A DNA stretch of 64,000 nucleotides from Daejeonella sp. (GCF_030684675.1 NZ_JAUXXZ010000077.1:31129-95128), one strand, 5' to 3'. Positions 10,038 to 20,753 are shown, counted from the stretch's first letter. Translations and numbers: made by a program. Notes: a model not told the origin generated them from the sequence alone.

Positions 10038-10079
10038 GGGGAGCCCCCTCCCAACCCTCCCCCGTAATGGGGAGGGCTA
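10038..10079. repeat. GC-rich inverted-repeat element between rpsB and tsf
   Basis: CCCTCCCC (10055-10062) / GGGGAGGG (10069-10076) in an otherwise AT-rich genome. Confidence 0.55.
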
Positions 10080-10109
10080 ATTAAATTTCATACATTAATA
10101 ATTTAAATA

Positions 10110-10949
10110 ATGTCTACAGTACAAATTACTGCCGCAGATGTAAATAAATTACGCCAGCAAACCGGAGCCGGTATGATGGATTGCAAAAAAGCATTAACTG
10201 AAGCTAACGGAGATTTCGAAGCTGCAATTGATTACCTTCGTAAAAAAGGTGCAAAAGTCGCTGCAAGCCGTCAGGATCGTGAATCAAATGAAGGAGTAGT
10301 TATTGCAAAAACAACAGCCGACGGAAAACGCGGTGTGATTGTTGAATTCAATTGTGAAACCGATTTCGTAGCTAAAAACGCTGATTTCGTCGCCTTTGCA
10401 AATAGTATTGCTGATTTGGCAATCGCGAAAAACCCTTCTTCACTAGAAGAATTAGTTGAGCTTGAACTTAATGGTGAAAAATTAGCTGATACTATCATTT
10501 CACAAATCGGAAAGATTGGTGAGAAAGTAGGTGTTTCTAAATTTGAATCAGTAACTGGTGAAAAAGTGATCGCTTATATCCATGGAAATTATCGTCTTGG
10601 AGTATTAGTTGCATTAAACGCTAATCCTGCAAGTGCTGATGAAGTGGGTAAAGATGTGGCTATGCAAATTGCTGCAATGAACCCGGTTGCGATAGATAAA
10701 GGTGATGTTGATTCAAAAACTATCGAAAGAGAACTTGAAATTGCTAAAGATGTGATCCGTGCAGAAGGTAAGCCTGAAGAAATGGTTGAAAAGATTGCTG
10801 CAGGTAAGCTTAATAAATTCTATAAAGACTCTACCTTACTAAATCAGGAGTTTGTTAAAGACTCTTCTAAAACTGTCGCACAGTTTTTAAATGATGTAGA
10901 AAAAGGCCTCACCGTTACCGCATTTAAGCGGGTTCAGTTAGGAGCTTAA
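10110..10949 (+). CDS. tsf: Translation elongation factor Ts
   Basis: VNKLRQQTGAGMMDCKKALTEANGDFEAAIDYLRKKG. Confidence 0.98.
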   Translation: MSTVQITAADVNKLRQQTGAGMMDCKKALTEANGDFEAAIDYLRKKGAKVAASRQDRESNEGVVIAKTTADGKRGVIVEFNCETDFVAKNADFVAFANSIADLAIAKNPSSLEELVELELNGEKLADTIISQIGKIGEKVGVSKFESVTGEKVIAYIHGNYRLGVLVALNANPASADEVGKDVAMQIAAMNPVAIDKGDVDSKTIERELEIAKDVIRAEGKPEEMVEKIAAGKLNKFYKDSTLLNQEFVKDSSKTVAQFLNDVEKGLTVTAFKRVQLGA

Positions 10950-10955
10950 TTCTTA

Positions 10956-10986
10956 ATCCTCTCCAAATTGGAGGGGATTTTTTTTT
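10956..10986 (+). terminator. Intrinsic terminator after tsf
   Basis: ATCCTCTCCA-AAT-TGGAGGGGAT followed by eight Ts. Confidence 0.85.
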
Positions 10987-11005
10987 GCCTTTATTTTTTT
11001 ACGCT

Positions 11006-12115
11006 ATGGATCAAGCACTTATTAATGCCAGCATTTTTACCGGAGAAGAAAGACTGGAAAATAAAGCCCTTTTAATAAGTAATGGACAAATCCATTCGAT
11101 CGCTGATCCTGAACAGATTCCTGCGGGTTTCAAAATAACGGACCTTAAGGGTTTGACTATTGCTCCCGGACTTATTGATCTTCAAATTTATGGCAGCGGT
11201 GGTAAATTATTTGGTGCTTTACCAGATGAGGAAGGTCTGGAACAAATGGAAAATGATCTTCTCGTCCAGGGTACAACCGGATTTTTCGCCACAGCAGCAA
11301 CCAATAGTGATGAGGTAGTCAATAAAGCAATTGATGCAGCTAAAGCTTATCGCAAAAGAGCAACAGGTAACTTTTTGGGCCTTCATCTTGAAGGACCTTA
11401 TCTGAACGTAAAACGTAAAGGTGCCCATCCTGAAAAATATATCAAAAAAGGAACTCTTGCAGAGATAAAAAGCTGGGTGGAACGAGCAGAGGGTGAATTA
11501 AAAATGATGACGATCGCCCCCGAGCTTCAGGATCAGGAATTGATAGATTTCCTCCATTCAAACAATATCATTATTTCATCTGGACATAGCGATGCGACAT
11601 ATGAGGAAGCTTTATCCTTTTTAAACAATCCGGTACAGGCTGCTACCCATCTTTACAATGCCATGCCGCCAATTCATCATCGGGCAGCCGGACTTGTACC
11701 TGCAATTTTTAAACTAAAACCTTATACCAGTATAGTGGCTGATGGTGTTCATGTGAGTTTCCCAATGATCGAACTGGCTAAACGCGAACTGGGTGATCGA
11801 TTATTTCTGATCACTGACGCAGTTACCGAAACCAATGAAGGTGTTTATCAGCACGTATTTAAAGGCGACAGGTATACCATGCCCGACGGAACTCTTTCAG
11901 GTTCTTGCCTAAGCATGCTCAAAGCAGTTGAAAACTGTGTACTAAAGGTTGGTATTCCCCTGGATGAAGCTCTAAGGATGGCCTCAACGTATCCTGCCCG
12001 CTTAATGGGAGACCAAAATAGGGGTCTGATAAAAGGGGGATATAGAGCCGATATTATAGTGATAAACGAAGAACTGCAACATCATAGCACCTACTTTTCA
12101 GGTAAGCTCAACTAA
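11006..12115 (+). CDS. nagA: N-acetylglucosamine-6-phosphate deacetylase
   Basis: [53 protein letters not shown] at 11006 preferred over the TTG at 10985, which sits in the terminator T-tract. Confidence 0.92.
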   Translation: MDQALINASIFTGEERLENKALLISNGQIHSIADPEQIPAGFKITDLKGLTIAPGLIDLQIYGSGGKLFGALPDEEGLEQMENDLLVQGTTGFFATAATNSDEVVNKAIDAAKAYRKRATGNFLGLHLEGPYLNVKRKGAHPEKYIKKGTLAEIKSWVERAEGELKMMTIAPELQDQELIDFLHSNNIIISSGHSDATYEEALSFLNNPVQAATHLYNAMPPIHHRAAGLVPAIFKLKPYTSIVADGVHVSFPMIELAKRELGDRLFLITDAVTETNEGVYQHVFKGDRYTMPDGTLSGSCLSMLKAVENCVLKVGIPLDEALRMASTYPARLMGDQNRGLIKGGYRADIIVINEELQHHSTYFSGKLN

Positions 12116-12147
12116 AATATTTTAATAACTTTAAAAAAATTATCTCC

Positions 12148-12855
12148 ATGAAGTACAAACGTATCCTGTTAAAATTAAGCGGTGAAGCATTGATGGGTGA
12201 GAAACAATACGGTATAGACATTGACCGTGTTGCTCAATATGCAAAAGACATTCACGCCGTACATGCTAAAGGGGTAGAGATTGCACTCGTAATTGGAGGC
12301 GGTAATATTTATCGTGGTCTGAGTGCTGAAAAAGCAGGTATGGATCGTGTGCAGGCAGATTACATGGGTATGCTCGCTACAGTGATTAACAGCATGGCTT
12401 TGCAGGATGCACTTGAAAAAACCGGTGTAAAAACACGTTTGCTTACTGCTATTAAAATGGAGCAGATCTGTGAACCCTTTATTCGCCGCCGTGCAGTCCG
12501 CCACCTCGAAAAAGGCAGGATCGTGATCTTTGGTGCGGGAACAGGTAATCCATATTTTACAACTGATACCGCAGCTTCTCTGAGAGCGGTTGAGATCAAT
12601 GCAGATGTTGTAATGAAGGGCACACGCGTAGATGGAATTTATACTGCTGACCCATTGAAGGAACCAGATGCCACTAGATACGATGAAATAACATTTGATG
12701 AGGTTTACAAAAAGAATCTGAATGTTATGGATATGACCGCGTTCACCCTTTGTCAGGAAAATAACCTGCCAATCATTGTTTTTGATATGAATAAACCAGG
12801 TAATTTAATGCGTCTGGTAAATGGTGAACCTATTGGTACATTAGTGAAAGGCTAA
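12148..12855 (+). CDS. pyrH: UMP kinase
   Basis: [41 protein letters not shown]. Confidence 0.98.
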   Translation: MKYKRILLKLSGEALMGEKQYGIDIDRVAQYAKDIHAVHAKGVEIALVIGGGNIYRGLSAEKAGMDRVQADYMGMLATVINSMALQDALEKTGVKTRLLTAIKMEQICEPFIRRRAVRHLEKGRIVIFGAGTGNPYFTTDTAASLRAVEINADVVMKGTRVDGIYTADPLKEPDATRYDEITFDEVYKKNLNVMDMTAFTLCQENNLPIIVFDMNKPGNLMRLVNGEPIGTLVKG

Positions 12856-12934
12856 GAAATCAAAGATTGGGTAGAGCTTAAATACCTGAGAATAACCGGA
12901 ATTTAATTAATTTTACAGATCGAACAGATATATT

Positions 12935-13498
12935 ATGAACGAGCTAATTAAGAAACAACTAGATGATGCGAAAGCTCATATGGAAAAAGCCATTGAGTTT
13001 TGTGATAATGAATTGGTAAAAATTCGTGCTGGTAAAGCAATGCCTTCCATGCTCGACGGGATATTTGTGGACTATTATGGAACTCCAACTGCTTTGAACC
13101 AGATCGGTACTGTCAATACTCCTGATGCACGTACATTAGTTGTTCAACCATGGGAAAAAACGATGCTGATTCCTATAGAAAGAGCAATTATGGAGGCAAA
13201 TATCGGCCTAAACCCTCAAAATGACGGGGTTGTAATCCGCTTAAACGTTCCGCCGTTAACTGAAGAGCGCCGTAGAGACCTTGTGAAAAAAGTGAAAGAA
13301 GAGGCTGAAAAGGGTCGCATTGCAGTCAGAAATATCCGCAAAGATGCGAATGAAAAAATTAAACGCTCAAAATCTGAGGGGGTATCAGATGACGAAATTA
13401 AAACAGGTGAAGGTGATGTTCAAAAATTAACAGACTCGTGTATCGTAAGAATTGACCGCCTGATGGAGGCCAAGGAAAAAGATATCATGACTGTCTAA
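12935..13498 (+). CDS. frr: Ribosome recycling factor
   Basis: VKIRAGKAMPSMLDGIFVDYYGTPTALNQIGTV; LNVPPLTEERRRDLVKKVKEEAE. Confidence 0.98.
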   Translation: MNELIKKQLDDAKAHMEKAIEFCDNELVKIRAGKAMPSMLDGIFVDYYGTPTALNQIGTVNTPDARTLVVQPWEKTMLIPIERAIMEANIGLNPQNDGVVIRLNVPPLTEERRRDLVKKVKEEAEKGRIAVRNIRKDANEKIKRSKSEGVSDDEIKTGEGDVQKLTDSCIVRIDRLMEAKEKDIMTV

Positions 13499-13519
13499 TC
13501 TTAATATGATTGTAAAAAG

Positions 13520-13556
13520 AAGGGGAATATGGCAAAAGCAGTATTCCCTTTTTTAA
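13520..13556 (+). terminator. Intrinsic terminator after frr
   Basis: AAGGGGAATA ... TATTCCCTTT stem (one G-U pair) with T-tract. Confidence 0.75.
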
Positions 13557-13568
13557 TTTTGATACCAT

Positions 13569-15323
13569 ATGAAACTATTAGCAGATTATTTAAAAAATTA
13601 CAAGGGACTTATTGCCCTGGCTCTGCTTCTGGCAGCAATTAATCAAATTTTTTCTCTGCTTGATCCCTGGATCTTCCGAAAGATCATTGATACCTATGTA
13701 ACCCGATATCATGAATATACCACTGAAGAATTCTTTCAGGGTGCAGGTTTACTCATCCTTGCGGCAATGGGTGTGGCAATGGTTTCCCGAATTGCAAAAA
13801 ACTTTCAGGACTATTATGTGAATGTGATCACCCAGCGTCTGGGAGCAAAGATTTATTCAGATGGATTGGCTCATTCCCTGGAATTACCTTACTCCGTATT
13901 CGAAGACCAGCGAAGTGGAGAAACATTGGGAATCCTTCAAAAAGTAAGAACTGATACCGAAAAGCTAATCACTGCCCTCATTAATATTGTGTTTACTTCA
14001 TTGGTAGGGGTAACTTTTGTCTTTGTTTATGCCATCAATATCCATTGGTCTATTGCTGTGGTTTACGTTTCTGTAATCCCGATTCTTGGCGTGATCAGTT
14101 CTGTATTGAGTAAAAAAATTAAAATTGTACAAAAAACTATTGTCAGTGAAACCACAGCACTAGCAGGATCTACCACCGAATCACTTCGTAATATTGAGCT
14201 TGTAAAAAGCCTTGGACTATCCAGTCAGGAGATTAAGCGCCTGAGTAATACCACTGATAAAATATTAAAACTTGAACTGAAGAAAGTAAAATATGTCCGC
14301 AGCCTTAGTTTTATCCAGGGTACCCTCGTAAACTTATTGAGAAACATGATTCTCCTGCTGATGCTTTACCTCATATTCGCAGGCAGAATCAGTGTAGGCG
14401 AGTTTTTCTCACTTTTCATCTATTCCTTCTTCATTTTTGGGCCATTACAGGAACTCGGAAACATTATCAATATTTACCGGGAAACCGAGGTATCTCTGGA
14501 TAATTTTAGAGGGATATTAAGTACTCCAAAAGAGAAAAAACCATTAAAACCGGCAGTTTTGGGCCGCATCACCAGTCTTAAATTCAATTCAGTGAGCTTT
14601 AAACATCAATCGGCAAACCGTTATGCACTTGAAAATATCTCCTTTGGGACTGTAAAAGGACAAACGATTGCTTTTGTTGGGCCTTCGGGATCTGGAAAGA
14701 CTACTTTAGTAAAACTTCTGGTTGGTTTATACCATCCGGAGGCCGGGCAGGTACTTTATAATGATATTCCAGGAACCGATATTGATCTGGATGAACTGCG
14801 TGAAAAAATAGGTTTTGTTACCCAGGATACACAATTATTCTCAGGTACAATCCGGGAAAACCTGCTCTTCGTTCGTCCGGATGCCAGTGATGAAGATTGC
14901 CTGCGTGTATTGCAAAAAGCTGCCTGTCAGAATTTACTTGCGCGTGCAGACAAAGGTTTGGATACGGTGATCGGTGAAGGTGGCGTAAAAGTATCAGGAG
15001 GCGAAAAACAGCGTCTCTCTATTGCCAGGGCTCTATTACGCGAACCAAATATCCTGGTATTTGATGAGGCTACTTCTTCACTCGATTCAATTACCGAAGA
15101 GGAAATTACCGAAACTATTCGTGATGTCTCTGTTATTCAGGATCATATTACAATACTAATTGCGCATAGGCTTTCAACCATTATGCACGCTGACAAAATC
15201 TTCGTACTTGAGAAGGGACATATCATTGAATCAGGTAAACACGATGAACTGATTGCAGAAAAAGGTCTATATTACGCCATGTGGCGCCAACAGATCGGCG
15301 AGAAATACAGTACAGAAGTTTAA
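13569..15323 (+). CDS. ABC transporter ATP-binding/permease protein (exporter type)
   Basis: N-terminal TM domain; Walker A GPSGSGKTTL; VSGGEKQRLSIARAL. Confidence 0.95.
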   Translation: MKLLADYLKNYKGLIALALLLAAINQIFSLLDPWIFRKIIDTYVTRYHEYTTEEFFQGAGLLILAAMGVAMVSRIAKNFQDYYVNVITQRLGAKIYSDGLAHSLELPYSVFEDQRSGETLGILQKVRTDTEKLITALINIVFTSLVGVTFVFVYAINIHWSIAVVYVSVIPILGVISSVLSKKIKIVQKTIVSETTALAGSTTESLRNIELVKSLGLSSQEIKRLSNTTDKILKLELKKVKYVRSLSFIQGTLVNLLRNMILLLMLYLIFAGRISVGEFFSLFIYSFFIFGPLQELGNIINIYRETEVSLDNFRGILSTPKEKKPLKPAVLGRITSLKFNSVSFKHQSANRYALENISFGTVKGQTIAFVGPSGSGKTTLVKLLVGLYHPEAGQVLYNDIPGTDIDLDELREKIGFVTQDTQLFSGTIRENLLFVRPDASDEDCLRVLQKAACQNLLARADKGLDTVIGEGGVKVSGGEKQRLSIARALLREPNILVFDEATSSLDSITEEEITETIRDVSVIQDHITILIAHRLSTIMHADKIFVLEKGHIIESGKHDELIAEKGLYYAMWRQQIGEKYSTEV

Positions 15324-15391
15324 ATAATTTTGTATATTCAGCAATGAACCATGAACCTTTTTAAGGTCATGTTTGAATATCTTAACATCCT

Positions 15392-15616
15392 ATGATCGGA
15401 GTATTCACATCAGGCTTTGGTATTTGGGAATGGATTATGGTAATATTTGCCATTGTATCCCTTCTTCTCATTATTCCATTTGCAATTTTCGATACTCTGA
15501 AGTCAAAAAACTTAAGTACGAGTCAAAAATTTCTCTGGATCATTTTTATACTGATAGCACCATACCTTGGAGCAGTAGTTTATCTTTTCTGGGGGCGAAA
15601 ACAAAAAGCATTATGA
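15392..15616 (+). CDS. PLDc_N-like small membrane protein
   Basis: FLWIIFILIAPYLGAVVYLFWGRKQ. Confidence 0.75.
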   Translation: MIGVFTSGFGIWEWIMVIFAIVSLLLIIPFAIFDTLKSKNLSTSQKFLWIIFILIAPYLGAVVYLFWGRKQKAL

Positions 15617-15825
15617 TCACACTAACAAGTCTACTTTTTATCGGAAATATCTTCCGCTTTCTGTTTGGGATTCTCTGGGCAATTTTGATCGTCTATACTT
15701 TGCTTGACCTGTTCAGAAGCAATAAGCCTACAAATACAAAATTACTCTGGCTAATTGTAATTCTAATTGCACCAATACTTGGTTCTATAATCTATTTTGT
15801 TGCTGGAAGAACAAACAGAATCTAA
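15613..15825 (+). CDS. PLDc_N-like small membrane protein, tandem paralogue
   Basis: ATG at 15613 overlaps the preceding stop (ATGA); KLLWLIVILIAPILGSIIYFVAGRTNRI. Confidence 0.72.
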   Translation: MITLTSLLFIGNIFRFLFGILWAILIVYTLLDLFRSNKPTNTKLLWLIVILIAPILGSIIYFVAGRTNRI

Positions 15826-15827
15826 TC

Positions 15828-17096
15828 TCAGTTAATTTGCTTCAATCCCAAAGGGACAAGCTTCCTGGTTTTCAGATAAGTAAAAAACACAATCAATAGT
15901 GTCATCGTACCTCCAAAAAGCACTGAAGGTATTGTCCCCATAAGTTTTGCGGTCGCTCCCGACTCAAAGGCACCAATCTCATTCGATGAGTTAATAAACA
16001 TGCCGTTAACTGCCGAAACTCTTCCACGCATTTCCTGAGGGGTTAGCAACTGTAATATGGTTGACCGGATTATTACACTGACACTATCAAATGCACCCTC
16101 GAAGAAAAGACAGATTAAAGACAAATAAAAATTACGTGAAAGTCCAAAGCAAATAATAGACAGACCGAAACCTGCAACAGCCAAAAGCAGGTTTCTCCAG
16201 GGCTTGTTCATCGGAGGATATCTGGCCATGATAAACATCGTGATCACTGCACCTGCAGCCGGTGCAGCACGTAGAAAACCAAGGCCCTCCGAACCAACCT
16301 TCAGAATGTCATGAGCAAAAATAGGCATCAAGGCAACCGCACCCCCAAAAAATACAGAGAACATATCCAGACTTAATGCACCCAGAATCATTTTATTATT
16401 AAAGACAAATTTGATGCCCTCCGAAAGACTTTTAAATATATTTTCCCTTGGAACAAACTGAGGGGGATAATTTTTGACAAAAAAGACAATGCATCCCAGT
16501 GCCATGGCCATAAAACTGACGATCACTACAAAACAAGCGGTAATACCGCTGAATGCATATAACAATCCACCAACAGCCGGCCCCATGATCGATGCAATCT
16601 GCCAAATTCCACTGTTCCAGGTTGATGAGTTTGCATAATGATCTCTGGGGATGATCTGAGCCACTAAGGTAAAAGCAGTAGGTGAATAAAAACCTCTGGC
16701 GATTCCCACAAAAAATATCATCAGATACATGATCAAAATGACTGATTTTTGTCCCAGATACTCAAGTCCCTCAGGGCTGGATACAAGCATCAATACAAGG
16801 CTTGATAGCAGCATCGCAAGGATGATCCAGATCATTAGTTTCTTTTTATCCGATTTATCAGCAATATATCCACCGTAAAGGGTCACTGTTATTGAAGGAA
16901 TAGCTTCTGCGAGACCTATAAGCCCCAGAGAGAGCGGATCTTTGGTTAGCTGATAAATATGCCATCCAACTACAACAGCCTGTACCTGATAGGCAAAAGT
17001 GAATAAAAACCGCATGGCCAGATAGGAGCGGAACTCCGGAAAACGCATTGCGATATAGGGATCATTGACAGCCTCTGAAGACTTGCTAGCAGTCAT
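15828..17096 (-). CDS. MFS transporter
   Basis: 12-TM pattern; PEFRSYLAMRFLFTFAYQVQAVVVGWHIYQLT...LSLGLIGLAEAIP...GGYIADKSDKKK. Confidence 0.92.
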   Translation of the reverse strand: MTASKSSEAVNDPYIAMRFPEFRSYLAMRFLFTFAYQVQAVVVGWHIYQLTKDPLSLGLIGLAEAIPSITVTLYGGYIADKSDKKKLMIWIILAMLLSSLVLMLVSSPEGLEYLGQKSVILIMYLMIFFVGIARGFYSPTAFTLVAQIIPRDHYANSSTWNSGIWQIASIMGPAVGGLLYAFSGITACFVVIVSFMAMALGCIVFFVKNYPPQFVPRENIFKSLSEGIKFVFNNKMILGALSLDMFSVFFGGAVALMPIFAHDILKVGSEGLGFLRAAPAAGAVITMFIMARYPPMNKPWRNLLLAVAGFGLSIICFGLSRNFYLSLICLFFEGAFDSVSVIIRSTILQLLTPQEMRGRVSAVNGMFINSSNEIGAFESGATAKLMGTIPSVLFGGTMTLLIVFFTYLKTRKLVPLGLKQIN

Positions 17097-17134
17097 TATT
17101 ATTAAATCCTTTCATTTATTGTAAAATAATTTCT

Positions 17135-19240
17135 TTAAGATATTTTATCCCAGCTGATTCCACCCGTTTTCTGTTCAAAATATTGCTTTAAGAGCAAGTT
17201 TGAATCAGACTTTAATTCCGGATCGTCCTCAAGTATCTGTATAACCGTTTGCCTGGCATCAGCTAAAAGTTTCTGATCCATTGAAAGATCAGCCAATTTC
17301 ACATCAAGCGGCCCGCTCTGCTGAGTTCCTTCAATATTTCCGGGCCCTCTGAGCTGAAGATCAATTTCTGCAATCTCAAATCCATCATTGGTTCTAACCA
17401 TCGTATCCAACCGGGTTCTGGCATCGCTGCTTAACTTGCTTCCAGACATCAATATACAAAAAGATTGCTCCGCCCCTCTGCCAACCCTCCCTCGCAACTG
17501 ATGTAATTGAGATAATCCAAAGCGTTCAGCATTTTCAATAATCATCACACTGGCATTCGGAACATTGACTCCAACCTCAATCACAGTTGTAGCTACCATA
17601 ATTTGTGTTTCTCCTTTAACAAAACGCTGCATTTCGGATGACTTTTCCTTTGCTGCCAGTTTACCGTGAACTATACTATGCTGATATTCAGGCATTGGAA
17701 ACTCATCAATAATCGCTTCTATACCGGCTTCAAGATATAATAAATCAAGCTTTTCGCTTTCCTTGATCAAAGGATAAACAATATAGATCTGCCTGCCTTT
17801 TGCAATTTCCTCGTGCATAAAACCAAACATCCTTAAACGCTGGTTGTGGTATAAATGAACAGTTTTTATCGGTTTTCTTCCTGCAGGAAGCTCATTTATG
17901 ACTGAAATATCCAGATCACCATACAGAGTCATTGCCAAAGTTCTTGGAATGGGTGTGGCAGTCATAACGAGTACATGCGGAGGGATCACATTTTTACGCC
18001 ATAATTTAGCACGCTGTTCAACCCCAAAACGATGCTGCTCATCGATCACAACAAGCCCAAGGTTCTTAAACTTAACAGCGTCTTCTATCAGCGCATGTGT
18101 ACCAACAAGAATATCAAGCTCTCCACTCTCCAGACGTTGATGAAGACTTGTTCTGGCTTTTTTCACAGTAGAACCAGTCAATATCTCTACACTGACAAAG
18201 TCATCGCCTAACAGACTCCTAATAGACAAATAATGTTGCTGAGCCAAAATCTCAGTTGGGGCCATTATACAGGCCTGATAACCATTATCTATGGCCAGTA
18301 GCATAATCATCAGGGCAACCACTGTCTTTCCACTGCCAACATCACCCTGAAGCAAACGGTTCATTTGCACTCCACGCTGGGTATCCTGCCTGATCTCTTT
18401 AATTACACGTTTTTGTGCATCAGTGAGCTCAAAAGGTAATTTCTCTGAATAAAAAGTATTGAAATTATCTCCCACATTACTGAAGATAGCTCCTTTAAAC
18501 TTTTGAGTCCGAACCAGTTTGGTCCTCAATAGTTTCAACTGAATGAAAAACAATTCGTCAAATTTTATACGGGTCTCTGCTGTCTTGAGAATTTCGGTGT
18601 TTTCAGGAAAATGAATATTATAAAGTGCTTTCTGCAGGCCAATCAGTTTATGTCTATCCAATATATAATCAGGCAGGCTTTCTTTAATCTGCCTGATTAC
18701 CTGGTCAATAAGAGCAGCCTGAGCCCTTTGAATGCCTTTACTGTCAAGGTTGAACTGCTTTAACTTCTCAGTAGAGCTGTAAACTGGTTGTAGAGTAAGA
18801 TTACCTCTGTTCTCTGCATTAGGTTGATAAGGCTCAAGTTCAGGATGAGAGATCGAAAAGTGTCCGTTAAAAATTACAGGCTTCCCAAAAACAATAAAAA
18901 CTGAACCCGGCTGGATGATCTTATCAATCCAGCGGATACTCTGAAACCAAACAAGTTCAATACTTCCGGTATCATCCTTGAATCTCGCGACAAGCCTTTT
19001 GGTATGCTTATCACCCAATATCTCTTTTGAAATAATCCGTCCAAGTATTTGAACAGATGGTAAATCGGGATTTAATTCGCGAATCTTATAAAAACGGGTT
19101 CTGTCAATATAACGGAAGGGATAATAGTGGAGAAGATCGTCATAAGTAAATATCCCAAGATCTTTCTTAAGTATCTCAGCACGCTGAGAACCTATACCTT
19201 TTAAATACTCTACAGGAGTTTTTAAGATTTGTTCTGCCAA
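17135..19240 (-). CDS. recG: ATP-dependent DNA helicase RecG
   Basis: GDVGSGKTVVALM; VIDEQHRFGVEQRAKL; QLRGRVGRGAEQSFCIL. Confidence 0.98.
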   Translation of the reverse strand: MAEQILKTPVEYLKGIGSQRAEILKKDLGIFTYDDLLHYYPFRYIDRTRFYKIRELNPDLPSVQILGRIISKEILGDKHTKRLVARFKDDTGSIELVWFQSIRWIDKIIQPGSVFIVFGKPVIFNGHFSISHPELEPYQPNAENRGNLTLQPVYSSTEKLKQFNLDSKGIQRAQAALIDQVIRQIKESLPDYILDRHKLIGLQKALYNIHFPENTEILKTAETRIKFDELFFIQLKLLRTKLVRTQKFKGAIFSNVGDNFNTFYSEKLPFELTDAQKRVIKEIRQDTQRGVQMNRLLQGDVGSGKTVVALMIMLLAIDNGYQACIMAPTEILAQQHYLSIRSLLGDDFVSVEILTGSTVKKARTSLHQRLESGELDILVGTHALIEDAVKFKNLGLVVIDEQHRFGVEQRAKLWRKNVIPPHVLVMTATPIPRTLAMTLYGDLDISVINELPAGRKPIKTVHLYHNQRLRMFGFMHEEIAKGRQIYIVYPLIKESEKLDLLYLEAGIEAIIDEFPMPEYQHSIVHGKLAAKEKSSEMQRFVKGETQIMVATTVIEVGVNVPNASVMIIENAERFGLSQLHQLRGRVGRGAEQSFCILMSGSKLSSDARTRLDTMVRTNDGFEIAEIDLQLRGPGNIEGTQQSGPLDVKLADLSMDQKLLADARQTVIQILEDDPELKSDSNLLLKQYFEQKTGGISWDKIS

Positions 19241-19245
19241 TCCAT

Positions 19246-20175
19246 TCAGGGAGTAATTTCCGGTAATTCACTGACCGGAACTTTAAAAAATATTTCTTTG
19301 ATCGTATTCCAGTTAAAAACAATAACAGCGGCTAATAGCAGGGAATATGCGTATAACTGATGCAGACTAATTCCCTCGTGAAAGTAGAAAAATGCGACTG
19401 CAAAAGCAACAATCGGATTGAGATAAATAATGATACCCAATGTGGATGAAGGCATGCCGATCAGGGCATACAGGCTTAAAAATAGAGGTATTATGGTAAA
19501 AAAAATTGCAATTATGACAATATCAATCCAGAAGTAGGTATCAAGAGGAAAGCTCCGGAAGCTATAAATATAAAATGGAAACATTAAGATAGCTGCTATC
19601 AGGAGTTGTAAACCAAGCATATTGAACTTATCCATCCTGCTCATTATTTTCTGTGCAATCAGAAAAAAACTGTAAAGAGCAGCAACAAATACAGACCACA
19701 AAACATCCCTCAGGGATCCCTGTGCAAGGATCAAAATACTAGCTGAAGCAATTCCAAGTGCAACGAGCTTCAGTATGGTGAGCTTTTCCTTTAGAATCAG
19801 GAAACCAGCAAATGCGGTAATCAGAGGGCATACCATATAGGCAAAGGCCGCAGACTTTAAATTAACATTATTTACAGCATATATATAGGTGAACCAGTTC
19901 CCGCTTATTAATACCCCCGAAAGCAGGCATAGAATGATAATTCTCCTGCGTCCCTGATTGTCCAGAGAATAAAAATAATCCAGGTCAGATTTTACATTTT
20001 TAATGCGAAATAATACAATGAAAGCCCAGGTAAATATTAGTGAAGTGAATATCCTGTAATATAATATCTCATCTGAGGGGTAATGCTGGATTTTACGAAG
20101 TGGAATAGAGAAAAAGCCCCAGGTTACCACAGATATAATTGCGGCTAAAAAATATTTCAGTCGGCCCGTTTTCAA
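19246..20175 (-). CDS. EamA family transporter
   Basis: 10-TM drug/metabolite transporter pattern; WGFFSIPLRKIQHYPSDEILYYRI. Confidence 0.9.
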   Translation of the reverse strand: MKTGRLKYFLAAIISVVTWGFFSIPLRKIQHYPSDEILYYRIFTSLIFTWAFIVLFRIKNVKSDLDYFYSLDNQGRRRIIILCLLSGVLISGNWFTYIYAVNNVNLKSAAFAYMVCPLITAFAGFLILKEKLTILKLVALGIASASILILAQGSLRDVLWSVFVAALYSFFLIAQKIMSRMDKFNMLGLQLLIAAILMFPFYIYSFRSFPLDTYFWIDIVIIAIFFTIIPLFLSLYALIGMPSSTLGIIIYLNPIVAFAVAFFYFHEGISLHQLYAYSLLLAAVIVFNWNTIKEIFFKVPVSELPEITP

Positions 20176-20177
20176 TA

Positions 20178-20561
20178 TCAGGACTTAACGGCAATCAGGG
20201 AGATTTCTACATTCACATTTTTGGGTAAGCCAAGAACGGCAACGGTTTCTCTTGCAGGAAAATCTGAGCGAAAGTATGAACCATAAATCTCATTAACTTC
20301 GCCAAAATGATTCATGTCGCTTAAAAAAATAGTGGCTTTTACCACATCCTCGAATAAAAATCCGGCGGATAAAAGTAATGCATCCAAATTCTTCATCACC
20401 TGTCGGGCTTCATCCCCAATACTTCCATTGATAAGCTGGTTTGTTGCCGGATCTATTGGAATCTGGCCGGATATGAACAACATATTTCCTGCCTGCACTG
20501 CCTGACTATATGGTCCGATAGGTGCAGGTGCCTTTTCAGTATAAATTATTGATTTCATCAT
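20178..20561 (-). CDS. ridA: RidA family (2-iminobutanoate/2-iminopropanoate deaminase-like)
   Basis: APAPIGPYSQAVQAGNMLFISGQIPIDP; FPARETVAVLGLPKNVNVEISLIA. Confidence 0.95.
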   Translation of the reverse strand: MMKSIIYTEKAPAPIGPYSQAVQAGNMLFISGQIPIDPATNQLINGSIGDEARQVMKNLDALLLSAGFLFEDVVKATIFLSDMNHFGEVNEIYGSYFRSDFPARETVAVLGLPKNVNVEISLIAVKS

Positions 20562-20615
20562 TTTTATTTAATTCGGTACAGAATCATTGCGGCCTAAAGG
20601 AAAGCTGCTGCTAAA

Positions 20616-20753
20616 TCAGAATACATACCATTCAAGGAGTTTATAAATAATACCTCCCAGAAATAACACTACAGCAAGGGTGTTAATTATATGCATTACC
20701 TTCAGATTGAAACTTGAGGGTCTGTTAGGATCGTGTTTTCTAAAAAAATACAT
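20616..20753 (-). CDS. Small single-TM protein (DUF6728-like), absent from ORF track
   Basis: 45-aa ORF MYFFRKHDPNRPSSFNLKVMHIINTLAVVLFLGGIIYKLLEWYVF*. Confidence 0.7.
   Translation of the reverse strand: MYFFRKHDPNRPSSFNLKVMHIINTLAVVLFLGGIIYKLLEWYVF

Noticed and set aside
9590-10054. 154-aa ORF opposite rpsB
   Set aside because: Mirror of a strongly supported ribosomal protein gene and its charged tail.
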